From Anthoceros angustus (taxonomy: Eukaryota > Streptophyta > Anthocerotopsida > Anthocerotales > Anthocerotaceae), in NCBI GenBank assembly GCA_010909165.1, contig VJWM01000019.1, positions 1,302,001 to 1,366,000 of the forward strand: a stretch of 64,000 nt of DNA. Direction: 5' to 3'. This document shows positions 1-10,854 of the stretch, in pieces. The notes under the pieces are model-generated. The model did no database searches and was not told the DNA's origin. It worked only from the letters and a program-made list of their open reading frames with translations. The position numbers were made by a program, and so were the translations under genes. The stretch's first letter is position 1. Each line of letters begins with the position of its first letter.

Positions 1-772
1 ACAGGTTGCAGTCCATCTTTGACTGACTCGTCTGCATCGACTTCAGGGGTTTGGAATGCCTTCTGGTGTACAGAGAACCAACAAATTTTGCCTGGATCCC
101 GAGCACTGTCAGCAATTTATAAACACCCTTTGGATGGAAAGGGAGGGATAGAAGACAGGTACATCTATTGTACGATAGCTGCATCAACTCTTGTCATCCT
201 CGGCTGTCCTCTGCCTGCCCTTCCGTAAGGCACCAGTGCCTGCACAGGTCTTCGGAAGGCAGGCTAAAGTAACCTCTTTCGATAATCTGCAAGTGCAGCT
301 GCCTGCCCTTCTGTATGGCACCAGTGCTTGTGATCCAGCAGTCTCGTTGGAAGTGAAACGGACGCCCACAGGTGGCTAAATTCATGCAGGCACCGCAGTA
401 GTCGTCTATGCTGGCAGCGTGCACTATGAATTACCCCAGAAATGGATGCAATCCATGCGCACTGCAGCTTACCCGGTAACAACAGCCTTGAGTTCGAGGA
501 AGGTATTGGAAGCTTGGTCAGACCAGTTAACACTAGGAATCGGAAGTGTGCGGTTCGAATCCCTAGGACAGCGAACGCGGAGAATATACCTGTTATAAAA
601 GTACATCTCGTGTCCAAGTATGCAAGCGTTCGTGGCAAAAGAATGGACAATTGAGACACTTGGCAGGCGACCGGCGACGACCAGTAGATAGAGGAGTCAT
701 GTGGACATAGGTCAGGGTCTACGTCCAAGGGCAGGACACGCTAGGGCCGGGGTGGCTGGAAGAAGAGAGAGC
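1..772. other. Upstream intergenic region with a short imperfect direct repeat
   Basis: No gene is supported here. An imperfect 32-bp direct repeat lies at 211-242 and 299-330; both copies share the CTGCCTGCCCTTC start and CACCAGTGC core. A tRNA-like stretch near 505-570 has a B-box-like GGTTCGAATCC but no matching acceptor stem. The last ~100 bp before 773 probably hold the promoter and 5' UTR of the SelO gene. Confidence 0.5.
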
Positions 773-2785
773 ATGGCTGTGCCGTTGGTAATGCGGGCTG
801 CAGCCTGGGCGCCCGCGGGAAGGAGAGGAAAGCGCGCACCATCGATCTCGCCTGCGCTCGTGTCCTCCCTCTTCTTCCCTCCCCACCGCCTTAGCCTGCC
901 CCTGCCCCTGCCCCTGCGGCTGGACGCACGCAGGGGTGTAGTGAGCTTGTCTGCCGATCCTGCCAGATCCGGGGCGGGCGGCCCCGGTGTGGTGAGCTCC
1001 GCGATGGCGGAGGAGCTCAGGAACCTGAGGCTGGATGACGGCAGGAAGGAGGATGCGGGGAACGGTTCTGCTGCGGATTCGGATGCGGCTCCGAGCACCA
1101 GCGGGAGCGCCGCGGGTGGCCCGGGGCCGGGGAAGAAGAAGCTGGAGGATCTGCGGTGGGAGAGCTCGTTCGTCAGCCAGCTGCCGGGGGATGTGAGGGA
1201 GGGGGGCCCCGTGCGGCAGGTGCTGCACGCGTGCTACACCAAGGTGAAGCCCTCGGCGGTGGTGAGGGATCCGAAGGTGGTGGCGTTTTCGGAGCAGTGT
1301 GCGGAGCTTTTGGATCTTGATCCGCGGGAGTTCGAGAGGGACGATGCGGCGGCCATCTGGTCCGGATCCAAGCTGCTGAGCGGGAGCGTGCCCTACGCGC
1401 AGTGCTACGGCGGGCATCAGTTCGGAATGTGGGCCGGGCAGCTGGGAGATGGCAGGGCTATCACTTTGGGAGAGGTTGTGAATGATAAGGGGGAGCGGTG
1501 GGAGTTGCAGCTGAAAGGTGCGGGGCGGACGCCTTACAGCCGGATGGCGGACGGGCTAGCTGTGCTGCGGAGTAGCGTGAGGGAGTTTCTGTGTAGTGAG
1601 GCCATGTTTTATTTAGGGATTCCGACTACCAGGGCCTTGAGCATTGTCACCACCGGTGCTGGTGTGGAGCGTGATATGTTTTACGATGGGAATCCCAAGG
1701 TGGAGCCCGGGGCGGTGGTTTGCCGGGTTGCCCCGTCCTTCTTGAGGTTTGGTTCGTTCCAGATCCACGCGGCCAGGAGGGAGGAGGACGTGGTGCTCGT
1801 CAAGACCCTGGCGGATTATGCAATCCGGCATCATTTTCCTCAGTTCGAGAGCTTGCCGACTGAGCAGCAGGTGGAGCCGGAGACTAGTGAGGAGGAGTCG
1901 GACGAGAGCCCTAGCCCGCGGGTGGATCTGACTAAGAACAAGTACGCAGCATGGTTTGCTGAGGTTGCTGGCCGGACGGCTGCTACCCTGGCGAAGTGGC
2001 AAGGGGTAGGGTTTACGCATGGCGTGATGAACACCGATAACATGAGCATTCTTGGCCAGACCATCGACTATGGGCCGTTTGGGTTTCTGGACGCGTTTGA
2101 TCCCAAATATACGCCCAATACTACTGACCTTCCGGGTCGGAGATACTGTTTTGCGAACCAACCGGATATTGGTATGTGGAATGTGATGCAGTTGGCCACC
2201 ACTCTCAATGCGGCAGGCCTCATTTCCACTGCAGAAGCACAGAATGTCCTGGGACGGTATGCGAAGAAGTTCATGGAGTCGTATCAGCGGATCATGATGG
2301 ACAAAATTGGCGTCAAGGACTACAACAAGGATCTGTTGACCAAGCTTTTGAATAATATGGCTTTCGACAAGGTGGACTACACAAATTGCTTCCGAGCTCT
2401 TAGCCACATTAAGGCTTCCCGTGAAACTCCTGATGAGGAGTTACTTCTACCGTTGGGTGGAGTGCTTCTGGACCTCAGTAAAGAGCGGAAGAAAATCTGG
2501 ATAGAGTGGGTGCGCGAATACATAGCTCAGCTCATTTCCGATGGAACTTCTGATGCTGATCGGAAGGCTGCCATGGATGCTGTCAACCCCAAGTATGTTC
2601 TACGCAACTACCTTTGTCAGAGTGCCATTGATGCTGCTGAGAATGGTGATTACAGCGAAGTGCGGCAGCTGCTCAAGGTGATGGAGAGGCCCTATGATGA
2701 GCAGCCTGGCATGGAGAAGTATGCTAGGTTGCCTCCTGCATGGGCTTACCGACCAGGGGTTTGCATGTTATCTTGCTCCTCCTGA
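773..2785 (+). CDS. SELO: SelO family protein-AMPylating pseudokinase, probably organelle-targeted
   Basis: This is an intronless frame of 670 codons. SelO (YdiU/UPF0061) proteins have an inverted kinase-like fold and transfer AMP from ATP to protein hydroxyl groups; in mitochondria and bacteria they act in redox homeostasis. Visible family blocks, in order, are GGHQFGMWAGQLGDGRA, LKGAGRTPYSRMADG followed by RSSVREFLCSEAM, the NTDNMS segment with the catalytic Asp, and IDYGPFGFLD with the metal-binding Asp. The protein ends SCSS, so Cys occupies the antepenultimate position where animal SELENOO has selenocysteine. The frame stays open up to a GTG at 701, but the first ATG is at 773. It opens with an Arg/Ala/Ser-rich, acid-poor stretch like a transit peptide. 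A second ATG at 1,004 (MAEELRN) would give a shorter, possibly cytosolic form. The family is clear; the start and targeting are inferred. Confidence 0.93.
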   Translation: MAVPLVMRAAAWAPAGRRGKRAPSISPALVSSLFFPPHRLSLPLPLPLRLDARRGVVSLSADPARSGAGGPGVVSSAMAEELRNLRLDDGRKEDAGNGSAADSDAAPSTSGSAAGGPGPGKKKLEDLRWESSFVSQLPGDVREGGPVRQVLHACYTKVKPSAVVRDPKVVAFSEQCAELLDLDPREFERDDAAAIWSGSKLLSGSVPYAQCYGGHQFGMWAGQLGDGRAITLGEVVNDKGERWELQLKGAGRTPYSRMADGLAVLRSSVREFLCSEAMFYLGIPTTRALSIVTTGAGVERDMFYDGNPKVEPGAVVCRVAPSFLRFGSFQIHAARREEDVVLVKTLADYAIRHHFPQFESLPTEQQVEPETSEEESDESPSPRVDLTKNKYAAWFAEVAGRTAATLAKWQGVGFTHGVMNTDNMSILGQTIDYGPFGFLDAFDPKYTPNTTDLPGRRYCFANQPDIGMWNVMQLATTLNAAGLISTAEAQNVLGRYAKKFMESYQRIMMDKIGVKDYNKDLLTKLLNNMAFDKVDYTNCFRALSHIKASRETPDEELLLPLGGVLLDLSKERKKIWIEWVREYIAQLISDGTSDADRKAAMDAVNPKYVLRNYLCQSAIDAAENGDYSEVRQLLKVMERPYDEQPGMEKYARLPPAWAYRPGVCMLSCSS

Positions 2786-3087
2786 TCCGGAAGCTTTCCT
2801 GTTATCTGTTTGCTCGGCGCACACACCGTCTAATCGAGTCTGGCAAGAAACCATCTGCCAGATGAAGCAAATTCTGTACTATATGTGAAATTGTGAATAC
2901 ATACAAGCAGCGTTACCTTGTGGAAGAGCGCATCACGTATGTGTTCCACAAGGCATCACATTATGTGTCAAAAGTGATCGCAAGTGGCGCTCTGGTGGTG
3001 TACAAGTTGGCATGTGGACTGTATTATTTGATGTACGAAAACTGACAACATATACAACAAACAAAGTTAGGTGTACGAGAAAAACTC
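2786..3087. other. Convergent 3' ends of SelO and the J-like gene
   Basis: About 300 bp separate the two convergent stop codons. It should hold both 3' UTRs. No further frame, tRNA or repeat is visible. Confidence 0.6.
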
Positions 3088-6000
3088 TCATCGTACTGTT
3101 CTCCTTTTCCGAACACCACCGTCGTTCGGGACTGCAGCCTCCCGTTCAGCTTCTGATGCAGTAGCTTCCTGTCCAGGGGAGACTGCACCGGGAGCTTGTA
3201 CTGCAGCCTGTGCAAAACGGAGGAAATAAGTATTGACCAATCTCGTAAGCAAACCAGTAAGAACATTTAGTGCAGAAGTTTCCATCTACCTTGTGTTGGG
3301 CTTGCGTCATTTTGAAGAAGACCGCGGTTGCATATAGGAGAAAAAGTGCAACCACCATGGCAACAAATTTCTGCTCCCGGATCTTATCTAGAAGTTGAAC
3401 CAGAAGCTGTTTGCCCTTCACTACCAGAACGTCATTCCGATCTGATACATAATCTAGAGCCCTTGTCCAGATCGGCTGTAGCTCCTCCGGCATAAGAGGA
3501 GGAGGTTGTCCCTTCTGCTCGTGCAACAGACATTCGGAACTCAGAATCTAGTAATAATTCCAAGCATCTACCAACTTTCTTTCTCACTACATGGTGGGAA
3601 AAGCGATGATGCGCTGGTTATAGAATCACAAGCCACTTACAAACTTTGGAAGCCCAACAGCGGTATCACCCTCATGTATCATCTCTGACATCCAAGCTAC
3701 AACCTGTACCCAAAGGAGAGAAATCAACAAAGAAAAAGAAACCAATGAACGCATCAAGGCAAAGTCATACTCATACCTCCGAAGCTTTTGCAGACCCGTT
3801 GTATTTGGTAACTATTTGTGAGGCAAGTTTTTTCTGCTCTTCCACCAGTGTCTGCCATATATTTGGATTTCTTATCTGCTCTTCTTCTTTCTGATCTCTT
3901 TCATACCGTACCATAAATATTTTTGGTACATCATCATTATCTGCCATAGTTCTAGGGCCGCACGCCTCAAACATCGTCTCCCCGTGCAAATAAAAGGAGC
4001 AAAAATGCTGCCAGCGGATTCAAAGTGACGTTAACAAGACATCAAGATATCATCTCTCTCACACTAAATCTGTGCAACTCGTTGTTAGAAACGAAATTTT
4101 CAGGATTGAGGTACCTGTTGAGCCTCCCCATCCAGCCATGCTAAAGTAAGACGTTTCTGCCTCAACGCATCTGCAGCAACCAAGTGCTCCACAGAATCCA
4201 ACTCATTTGTGTGGCGAGTCAGATGTTGCATTAGAATTTCCTGAGCTTCCCTTAAAACCTAGAAATCGGACCACGAGTCACCCTCCCCACATTCAGCCCA
4301 AGAAAGTGACATTGCTTGGACTCATTGAGTTCGACGCCATTTCTCGAAAGCCACGTGACTGAATTATCAAGCAAAAGACTAAAAAAGATAACTGCACAGA
4401 AGAGTTGAACAAGGTAAAAAGAGGATTTCTGAGTCTTACTCCACGCTTATGATTGAGCTCAAAACCAGGCTTTCCAGCCACGATGACACAATACCATATG
4501 GCTGTCTCTGTTCCCGCACGGGAATAGGCTGCTGGGTCACACCCAAGCTCAGTTGCAGAGATGCTCCTCAATTGGGGCAGCACTGTTTATGCATAGAGTG
4601 CCACAAACAGTTTAGTTTCATCGACAAGATTCCGCCATTTTCAAGTGATCACCCCTGAGCATTGCACTTTCATGATAACCAACTACCTGACTCTTACCAT
4701 GAGTCTTATGTTCATTCATCAGCTTGCGAAATGTGGAACTGTTTGCCTCACCTGCACATCAGAATCTGACGGTCAGATATTTGTGAACAATGCCTCACCT
4801 TAGATTGCTAAATGAGCAAATATCTGAAAGCAACCCGATAAACTGACCATAATGAATGACTGGCTGCACTCCAGGCTCCTTCAGGAACACTAAGGCTGGA
4901 GCAGATTCAACTTCAAGGCTGAACGATAAAGGAAGCAATGTCATTATCATACAGGCACCCGGTCCAAATTGCTAGAACGAGGGATCAACCTATCCCATGT
5001 TAGGCTATGAATTGCAAAACCGGTGCCCACTTCTCATTGTGCTGTGCAGCTTAGTATAGATGGTGATAGCTTACCTTGTTGCCCAGAAGGTCTCATCCTC
5101 CTTGCGCCACAACGCAAGACCAATAACAGCATATTCCCGGTGCTGTTTGGCAGCTTCTCTTATGTAAGGTGCTACTCTTACGCCTGAGTCAGATAAGATA
5201 ATCACTTTAACCTGTACCAAGACCCTTTTTTCATTAATTTCAGAAGGTCTTCCCCTCGAAATGAGCACAAATTAGTAAAAGTTGGACCTGGTGGGCGACA
5301 GACTTTTGGATGACCTCCGTCATCTGCAGTCATATATACACAAGTTCAAACAATGAACCAACATCAAGGAGAAGACATTCAGGAACGGGGCATCTTGAAT
5401 GAATTGTGAAGGCCTAACATGTTACACTCTGCAAATAAGGACTTGCAAGTGAATATACCAGCGAGATTGGACTTTGAAATAGAATTCGAGGCAGCCTCAA
5501 AAGTTTTGTAGCTACCCAGTCCTCCACATCCAGCCAAGCCATTGGTCCGGCATATCTGGGTGCAGAGAAACAAAAGAGATTGCTCATATCGACAAGGATG
5601 TTTAACACAGAGATTCCAAGTTGCTCAGAGACGTCTTCCAGACAATTGTGATACCTTGCAAGGCACTCTAGCCTCTGACAATGTGGGGTGAAGACAACAA
5701 TCTCAGGAAGTCCTGCAGATACATTATTATGAGCTGATTGCAAGAAATGGAGCTGCCAAATATGCTTGTATTCCGTGCAGGCAAAAGGGGCAGCCACAAA
5801 AAGTACCTCTTTGAATATATGGAGACCCTGTTGCCCAGCTTCTCTGACACAGGAGCCTGACCAGTTGGTTTTCTCCAAGCTCAACCCTTGCGAGATTGGC
5901 AACACCCTCAAATCTTTGGTCTGAGTAATGCAGCTCACCAATTCAAGTCAAAGCAGCTAAGCTCAGCAGTGTAAAGAAAGCTTGCGATTTGCAAGATTGA

Positions 6001-7295
6001 GATCACTTACACAGTATTTCCCAATCGGTTGCAAACTTTCGTGATTTTTCACTTGCTACTGAATATATCTGTTACAGACCGTTAGATAGATCCTGATGAT
6101 GGAACATTTCAATAGCAGAGAAAGATGCAGGAAACAGCGTTTTCACACCTGTATAATCCATGTCTCTGTGCTGTTCAGGACTCCCTCAAAAAAACTAGTG
6201 TAAGACAGATCCTTGGTCGCAGATGGGATAGCTTCTGCATGTGGTCAAAAAAAAATATCAGGTTCGTTGAAGAATACGATGTTAGTGCAGGGAGGGTGCC
6301 AAGATTTTGACGCCATTTCAGCTGCTTGCTTATCCCTGCTGTGCTATTAACATTCTGTACCTGGCTTCCTACCTCCCTACCTACGTACCTACCTACGTAC
6401 CTACGGCATTCATCAAAATGTTTCGATCAGCCTTTCAGATAGAAAATTTTACCTACAGCTGGAACATCCCACAGACGGAACACAACATCAGGTTTGCTCC
6501 CATCTTTATCCAGTACTTTGGCCTCACGAACTGCATCCTGCCCTCGAAGAAACAAAGTACTCATCACGGGCTATCTCCTTGACTTTATCCTACCCAGCTT
6601 GAACCACATAGTACACTTCACATATTCCAAGAGATCTTACCTCTAACTCGTCAACATCAAAATTGTCGTAATCTCTGCGCCTCATATCATGAGAAAGAAC
6701 ATCATAAGCATGCTGTATCTGCAAGAGTAGAGCTTTCAAACAGTCAGCCAGTCACACCAAGCCAATAAAGAACGACTCAGGAGACCGCAATGACCATACC
6801 TCGATAATTCTCCCTCGAGAATGAGGTCCATCCTTTCCATCCTCGAGCCTGCAATACCAGCCCCATCGTCGTCAACAAGGAAATGGCAAACTTCCTGAAA
6901 TTCTAAACCTCGCAACTGAGCTCGCAACCGAGCTCACAACCAATTCACCAGTTGCAGCCCCCCAACAGGCACCTGCTAAGAAACCCACCATTTCTGAGTG
7001 GCCTTATCGTATGCAGCGAAAATCTCCTCTGCAGTAGCGTTTCTCCGGAGCCCCAGAACTGCAGAGAAATTCGAGTCAGCCTGAATTCCGAGAATAGTCA
7101 ACACAGATCGTACCAACTCTGACGAAGAAGATGTGATCGTTCAAAACCAGAACCTTGGTAGTGAAACTTCGTGTATTCGGCTCCTCCAGATGGAATTACC
7201 AACAAGCAGGTCAGCAGAAACAGGGCCAGCCTCAAAATTCCGATGCGTGGAGGCCCCATTCCGAGAAGTAGAAAATTAGCACCCAGCCAGCTCAA
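3088..7295 (-). CDS. J-like/thioredoxin-like membrane protein (plant DnaJ-related), 17 exons
   Basis: I reconstructed 17 exons with GT-AG introns and fully consistent phases: 7295-7154, 7058-6989, 6848-6800, 6718-6641, 6537-6453, 6234-6149, 5933-5807, 5712-5655, 5555-5459, 5211-5075, 4918-4848, 4582-4440, 4258-4115, 4007-3777, 3703-3641, 3547-3290 and 3207-3088. Together they encode 652 aa. A hydrophobic N-terminus (LRLALFLLTCLLVIPSGG) looks like a signal peptide. Exons 1-4 form a J-like domain (HYQVLGLRRNATAEEI ... IQHAYDVLSHDMRRRDYD) that lacks the HPD tripeptide. A thioredoxin-like region follows (FFEGVLNSTETWIIQ; PALVFLKEPGVQPVIHYG). A transmembrane segment (FVAMVVALFLLYATAVFF) lies near the basic C-terminus. 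The order resembles DNAJC16/ERdj8-like proteins of the ER. Without HPD it probably cannot stimulate Hsp70 ATPase in the usual way. The start could instead be the Met at 7,259. The weakest joins are the acceptor of exon 7 and the exon 11/12 boundary. Confidence 0.8.
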
Positions 7296-7650
7296 GTTAC
7301 ACTACATGGATGGTGGACGTCGGCGTCGGCCGGCGTTCTGGACATTTTTAATTGTCCATACTCCTTCATATAGAAGTGTAGAACGTGTAAAACTGGAGTG
7401 GATTCTTAGTGGAAAGTATTAATAAAGATCCATAACTCTGAATCGGATTAGTTTCTGGATGTAAAACTAGTAGGTGTGGGTGCCTGCTACAAATCGAGCT
7501 ATACGGAACGTTTCGCTCTATATATGCCTGCTTCCCACCTCAGTTAGGGTATACCGTGCCCTAGGCTACTTCTTCGGGTGAGTCGCAGTTGGCTGATTCT
7601 TTCAGGAAGTGCTCGCTGAGCTTGGCGAGCGGCGGCCAGCGTTGGGCGCG
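7296..7650. promoter_or_regulatory. Shared divergent promoter of the J-like gene and ubiquitin-eS31
   Basis: The two start codons are about 355 bp apart on opposite strands. A TATA-like CTATATATGC at about 7,517-7,526 faces the ubiquitin-eS31 gene, about 125 bp before its ATG. TTAGGGTAT just downstream of it (about 7,544) resembles part of the telo-box found upstream of many plant ribosomal-protein genes. No clear TATA was seen for the minus-strand gene. Confidence 0.5.
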
Positions 7651-8342
<692 letters not shown>

Positions 8343-8560
8343 CCTTTTGTGGACCGTGGTGTAGCGGAGCTTAGAGGCGGAAATCGCTCTCCTCTGAAAT
8401 TTAGAGGGAGCTGCGAGGGGTGATTTTTCAAGAGGCACCCCAGGGTGGATGCTGTTAGTTTAGGCTTGATGAGATTAGACATCTCTATCAATTGTTGAAG
8501 ATCTTGTCTTATTAAAGGATTTTGATCGAATGCCGTGTCAGATTTAGAACACTTCGGGTC

Positions 8561-9229
8561 CTGTTGCTACATGAACTGTACCAGCGAGTGTTCAGGCCTG
8601 ACTTCTGCTTGTAAGGTGGGCTTGGTAAGGCTACCCTTGAAACGCACAGAGTTGGTGGGGAATGCCCCTGTGAGAAGGCAGGCTGCCAGTGCAGGCAGGA
8701 CTTAGTCGATTTTCTCTTCTGGATCCGCGGTCCTTGGACGCTTCTTCTGATGGGAACACTTTTACACCTTACTGCTATATGAATGCCAGTAAGCGTCTAA
8801 GCTTGATTTTCGTTTTTAAGGTGTGATTGGTAAGTCATCCAGAAATACGAAAGACTGATACGGATGCCCCTGTGAGGAACCAGTTTGCTAGGGCACGATC
8901 CTGTCGATTTTGTGTACCGCTTTCTCAGGTAAAGGAACTTCCAGACGTTACTGCTAGATGAATACCAGCTTGTAAGGTGGGATGGCGAAAACTCCTCTTG
9001 AACACTCTGCTAGAGTTTTAGGCATTACGATCATCTGCCTCCCATCTGCTGCCTTACAGTCACTGCTAGCTTGGTTGCATATGCTCCAGGTTTCTAGATC
9101 TCTGGATTCTTGCTCTATGCTGATATTTATCAATCTGGAAACGTTTCAAGGACATCGATCCAGTCCGCTAGGGAAATTCGACACAGTCCTACATTAGCAG
9201 GCTGCTCCCTCACAGGGGCATTGCCCACC
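8561..9229. repeat. Degenerate ~180-200 bp direct repeats with an inverted end copy
   Basis: Three imperfect direct copies start at 8561, 8768 and 8947. Each opens with a CTGCTA-ATGAA-CCAG-like block (CTGTTGCTACATGAACTG, CTTACTGCTATATGAATG, GTTACTGCTAGATGAATA). The segment around GGAATGCCCCTGTGAGAAGG (8654-8687) returns in inverse orientation at 9197-9229. A direct array closed by an inverted copy suggests a decayed non-autonomous element, but no clean terminal repeat or target duplication was found. Confidence 0.5.
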
Positions 9230-9265
9230 ATTACAGTCCACTTGTATGCATGGAATTTTTCCTAT

Positions 9266-9314
9266 CATGGGACTTAGTAATTGACAAGTTGTACCATGGT
9301 ATGCCTAAGCTACT
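9266..9314 (-). repeat. Dispersed repeat copy related to the tandem pair at 50.8-51.0 kb
   Basis: The reverse complement reads AGTAGCTTAGGCATACCATG, then GGTACAACTTG and CTAAGTCCCATGA. This closely matches both units at 50,831-51,025 (AGTAGCTTAGGTACACCATG ... AAGTCCCATGA). The two sites are about 41 kb apart and in opposite orientation, so this is a dispersed family rather than a local duplication. Confidence 0.6.
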
Positions 9315-9490
9315 AGCACCCACTGCCTAAAAGCTACTAACACCCGATTCAAGTACCAATCGAAGCGCAAGATGCAAAGAGCCTGCAGAGATTGCAAGCC
9401 ACAGCAATCAGACTGAAAAATCACATGCAACATGAAGTTTCTTTTCCTTGCGATATAAAATAAAGTGATTGGGGGCAACCCCTTTTAGTA

Positions 9491-9573
9491 TCCGACTTGC
9501 CGGATTCGAACCAGCGACCTAAGGATATCTGCGACACTACAGTCCTCCGCTCTACCAACTGAGCTAAAGTCGG
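9491..9573 (-). tRNA. tRNA-Tyr(GUA): tRNA-Tyr (anticodon GUA) with a short intron
   Basis: The minus strand folds into a full cloverleaf. The acceptor stem CCGACTT/AAGTCGG pairs perfectly and A73 follows. The D arm is GCTCAGTTGGTAGAGC (A box), and the T arm is GCTGG-TTCGAAT-CCGGC (B box). The anticodon arm GAGGA/TCCTT carries GTA and an intron of about 10 nt after position 37. The 83-nt length fits a plant tyrosine tRNA plus this intron. A T-rich stretch (TTTATTTTAT) about 25 nt downstream could end Pol III transcription. Confidence 0.95.
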
Positions 9574-9961
9574 ATCGTTGATCATCTACAGCTATTTTTA
9601 ATTATTATACTTAATTCTAAAACTAATACAGTACTCCACAACATTCCCTATCTAGGTAAATCTACCTCTATAATGGACTTCTTCTTCTTGTACCTCTTTA
9701 TCCTTTTTTTTCATACCTCTTTGATATCTTTGCAAGTTTTGATTGTCCTCCCATTTTAACTCTGTTTTTTGGATTTGCCATAGAAGCCGTAATACTGGCC
9801 TTGGAGCACAAGCAAGTGGACGATGACGGCTGGACAATTTGGTGCCTAGATTGAAGCCCAGGTTAAGTGAGGATCTTTCTCCTCTATAGTTCTTATAGAA
9901 GTTCTTTCAAGTTTGTTTGTTGTAACATCTGGATTCTTGGTAACATGTTCGATTCTTGCAG
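9574..9961. other. AT-rich intergenic spacer
   Basis: No supported gene or repeat was seen. A splice-acceptor-like TTCTTGCAG at 9953-9961 precedes the open frame described next. Confidence 0.4.
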
Positions 9962-10329
9962 AATCGGGTGTGGCCTCCGCCCCCTCGGGTGGGGAAGCCT
10001 TAACCTCCCCAAGTGTGGTCAGTACCGATGTGGAACGAAGCCCTGATGAAGTACTTGTTGAAGTTGAACCACTCCATCTCGTGGAAGAGGTGGAAGAATT
10101 TGAAGAGGTTGAGGTATCCCTCTCTAAATGCAAGAAAAAGTTTTTCAGTCTCATGGCCTCTCATCGAACTAGACGACAGGAACTTGAAGCTCAACGCCTT
10201 GTTGTGAAGCTAGGTCTAGATTACGCCAAAGAGCTCAAGTCATCAAGGGTGAAGAGCATGAAGAGGAAGGGAAATGAGGCTTCAACTTCGAAGTCCAATT
10301 TGAAGAGATCAAGGAGCGAGGAATACTAG
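9962..10329 (+). CDS. Possible terminal exon or TE-derived frame, unknown protein
   Basis: An open stretch of about 122 codons follows TTCTTGCAG and ends with TAG at 10,327-10,329. The predicted peptide has an acidic centre (VEEVEEFEEVEV), a basic stretch and an NLS-like tail (SNLKRSRSEEY). It has no ATG near its 5' end, so it would need an upstream exon that I could not find. It stops 63 bp before the probable LTR at 10,393 and could be the last exon of a gene cut off by that insertion, or a TE remnant. I do not recognise the family. Confidence 0.25.
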
Positions 10330-10392
10330 TTTGGTACTTTCTTTTAGTTGCTCCTTAGAAACTCTTAGAAATTGATACTGATACTGGCTTTT

Positions 10393-10555
10393 TGTGGGGA
10401 ATGTCCCCTTTGTGTGTGTCTGGGGGAATGGCCCCAATGTTTGTGAGTATGTGTGTCTGGGGGAATGGCCCCTATGTTTGTTTGTGGGAGTCTGTGTGTC
10501 TGGGGAATGGCTTCTATGTTTGTGTGTTTATTTGTGTGTGTGTGTGTGTGTGTGA
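10393..10555. repeat. GT-rich minisatellite and (TG)n run
   Basis: Units around CTGGGGGAATGGCCCC recur near 10,421, 10,459 and 10,501 (about 37-42 bp apart). A pure TG run follows at about 10,531-10,553. Confidence 0.75.
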
Positions 10556-10854
10556 AGCCGTTGTGAACTTGTGTGAGTTGAATGTGTGGATTTGTGTGAG
10601 GATCTGTGTTCATTTTGGGGTTTAGAATCGCTTGCATTTGGTAGTAGCATTCCATTTCTCGTGTGTCCCACTAATGCACAACAAGGTAAGATACAAAATT
10701 TACAACAAAGTACGTTGTAAAACACTTGTTGTAAATATGCCCCATTTAAAGAAGCTGAAAATATATATTTGTGTTATTAATAATATGTCTTTTGGTATAA
10801 AATTTTTTTCATATATATATATTACTTAAAAGGGCGTTGTAATTTAAATATTAT

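Noticed and set aside
505-570. tRNA gene (GGTTCGAATCC motif)
   Set aside because: The T stem has a mismatch and the 3' acceptor bases find no partner upstream, so at best a tRNA-derived fragment.
701-772. Extended SelO start at GTG 701
   Set aside because: It is not an ATG; the first ATG in frame is at 773 and already begins a transit-like sequence.
6365-6405. Regulatory array CTACCTACGTAC
   Set aside because: It is a microsatellite inside an intron of the J-like gene; nothing supports a regulatory role.
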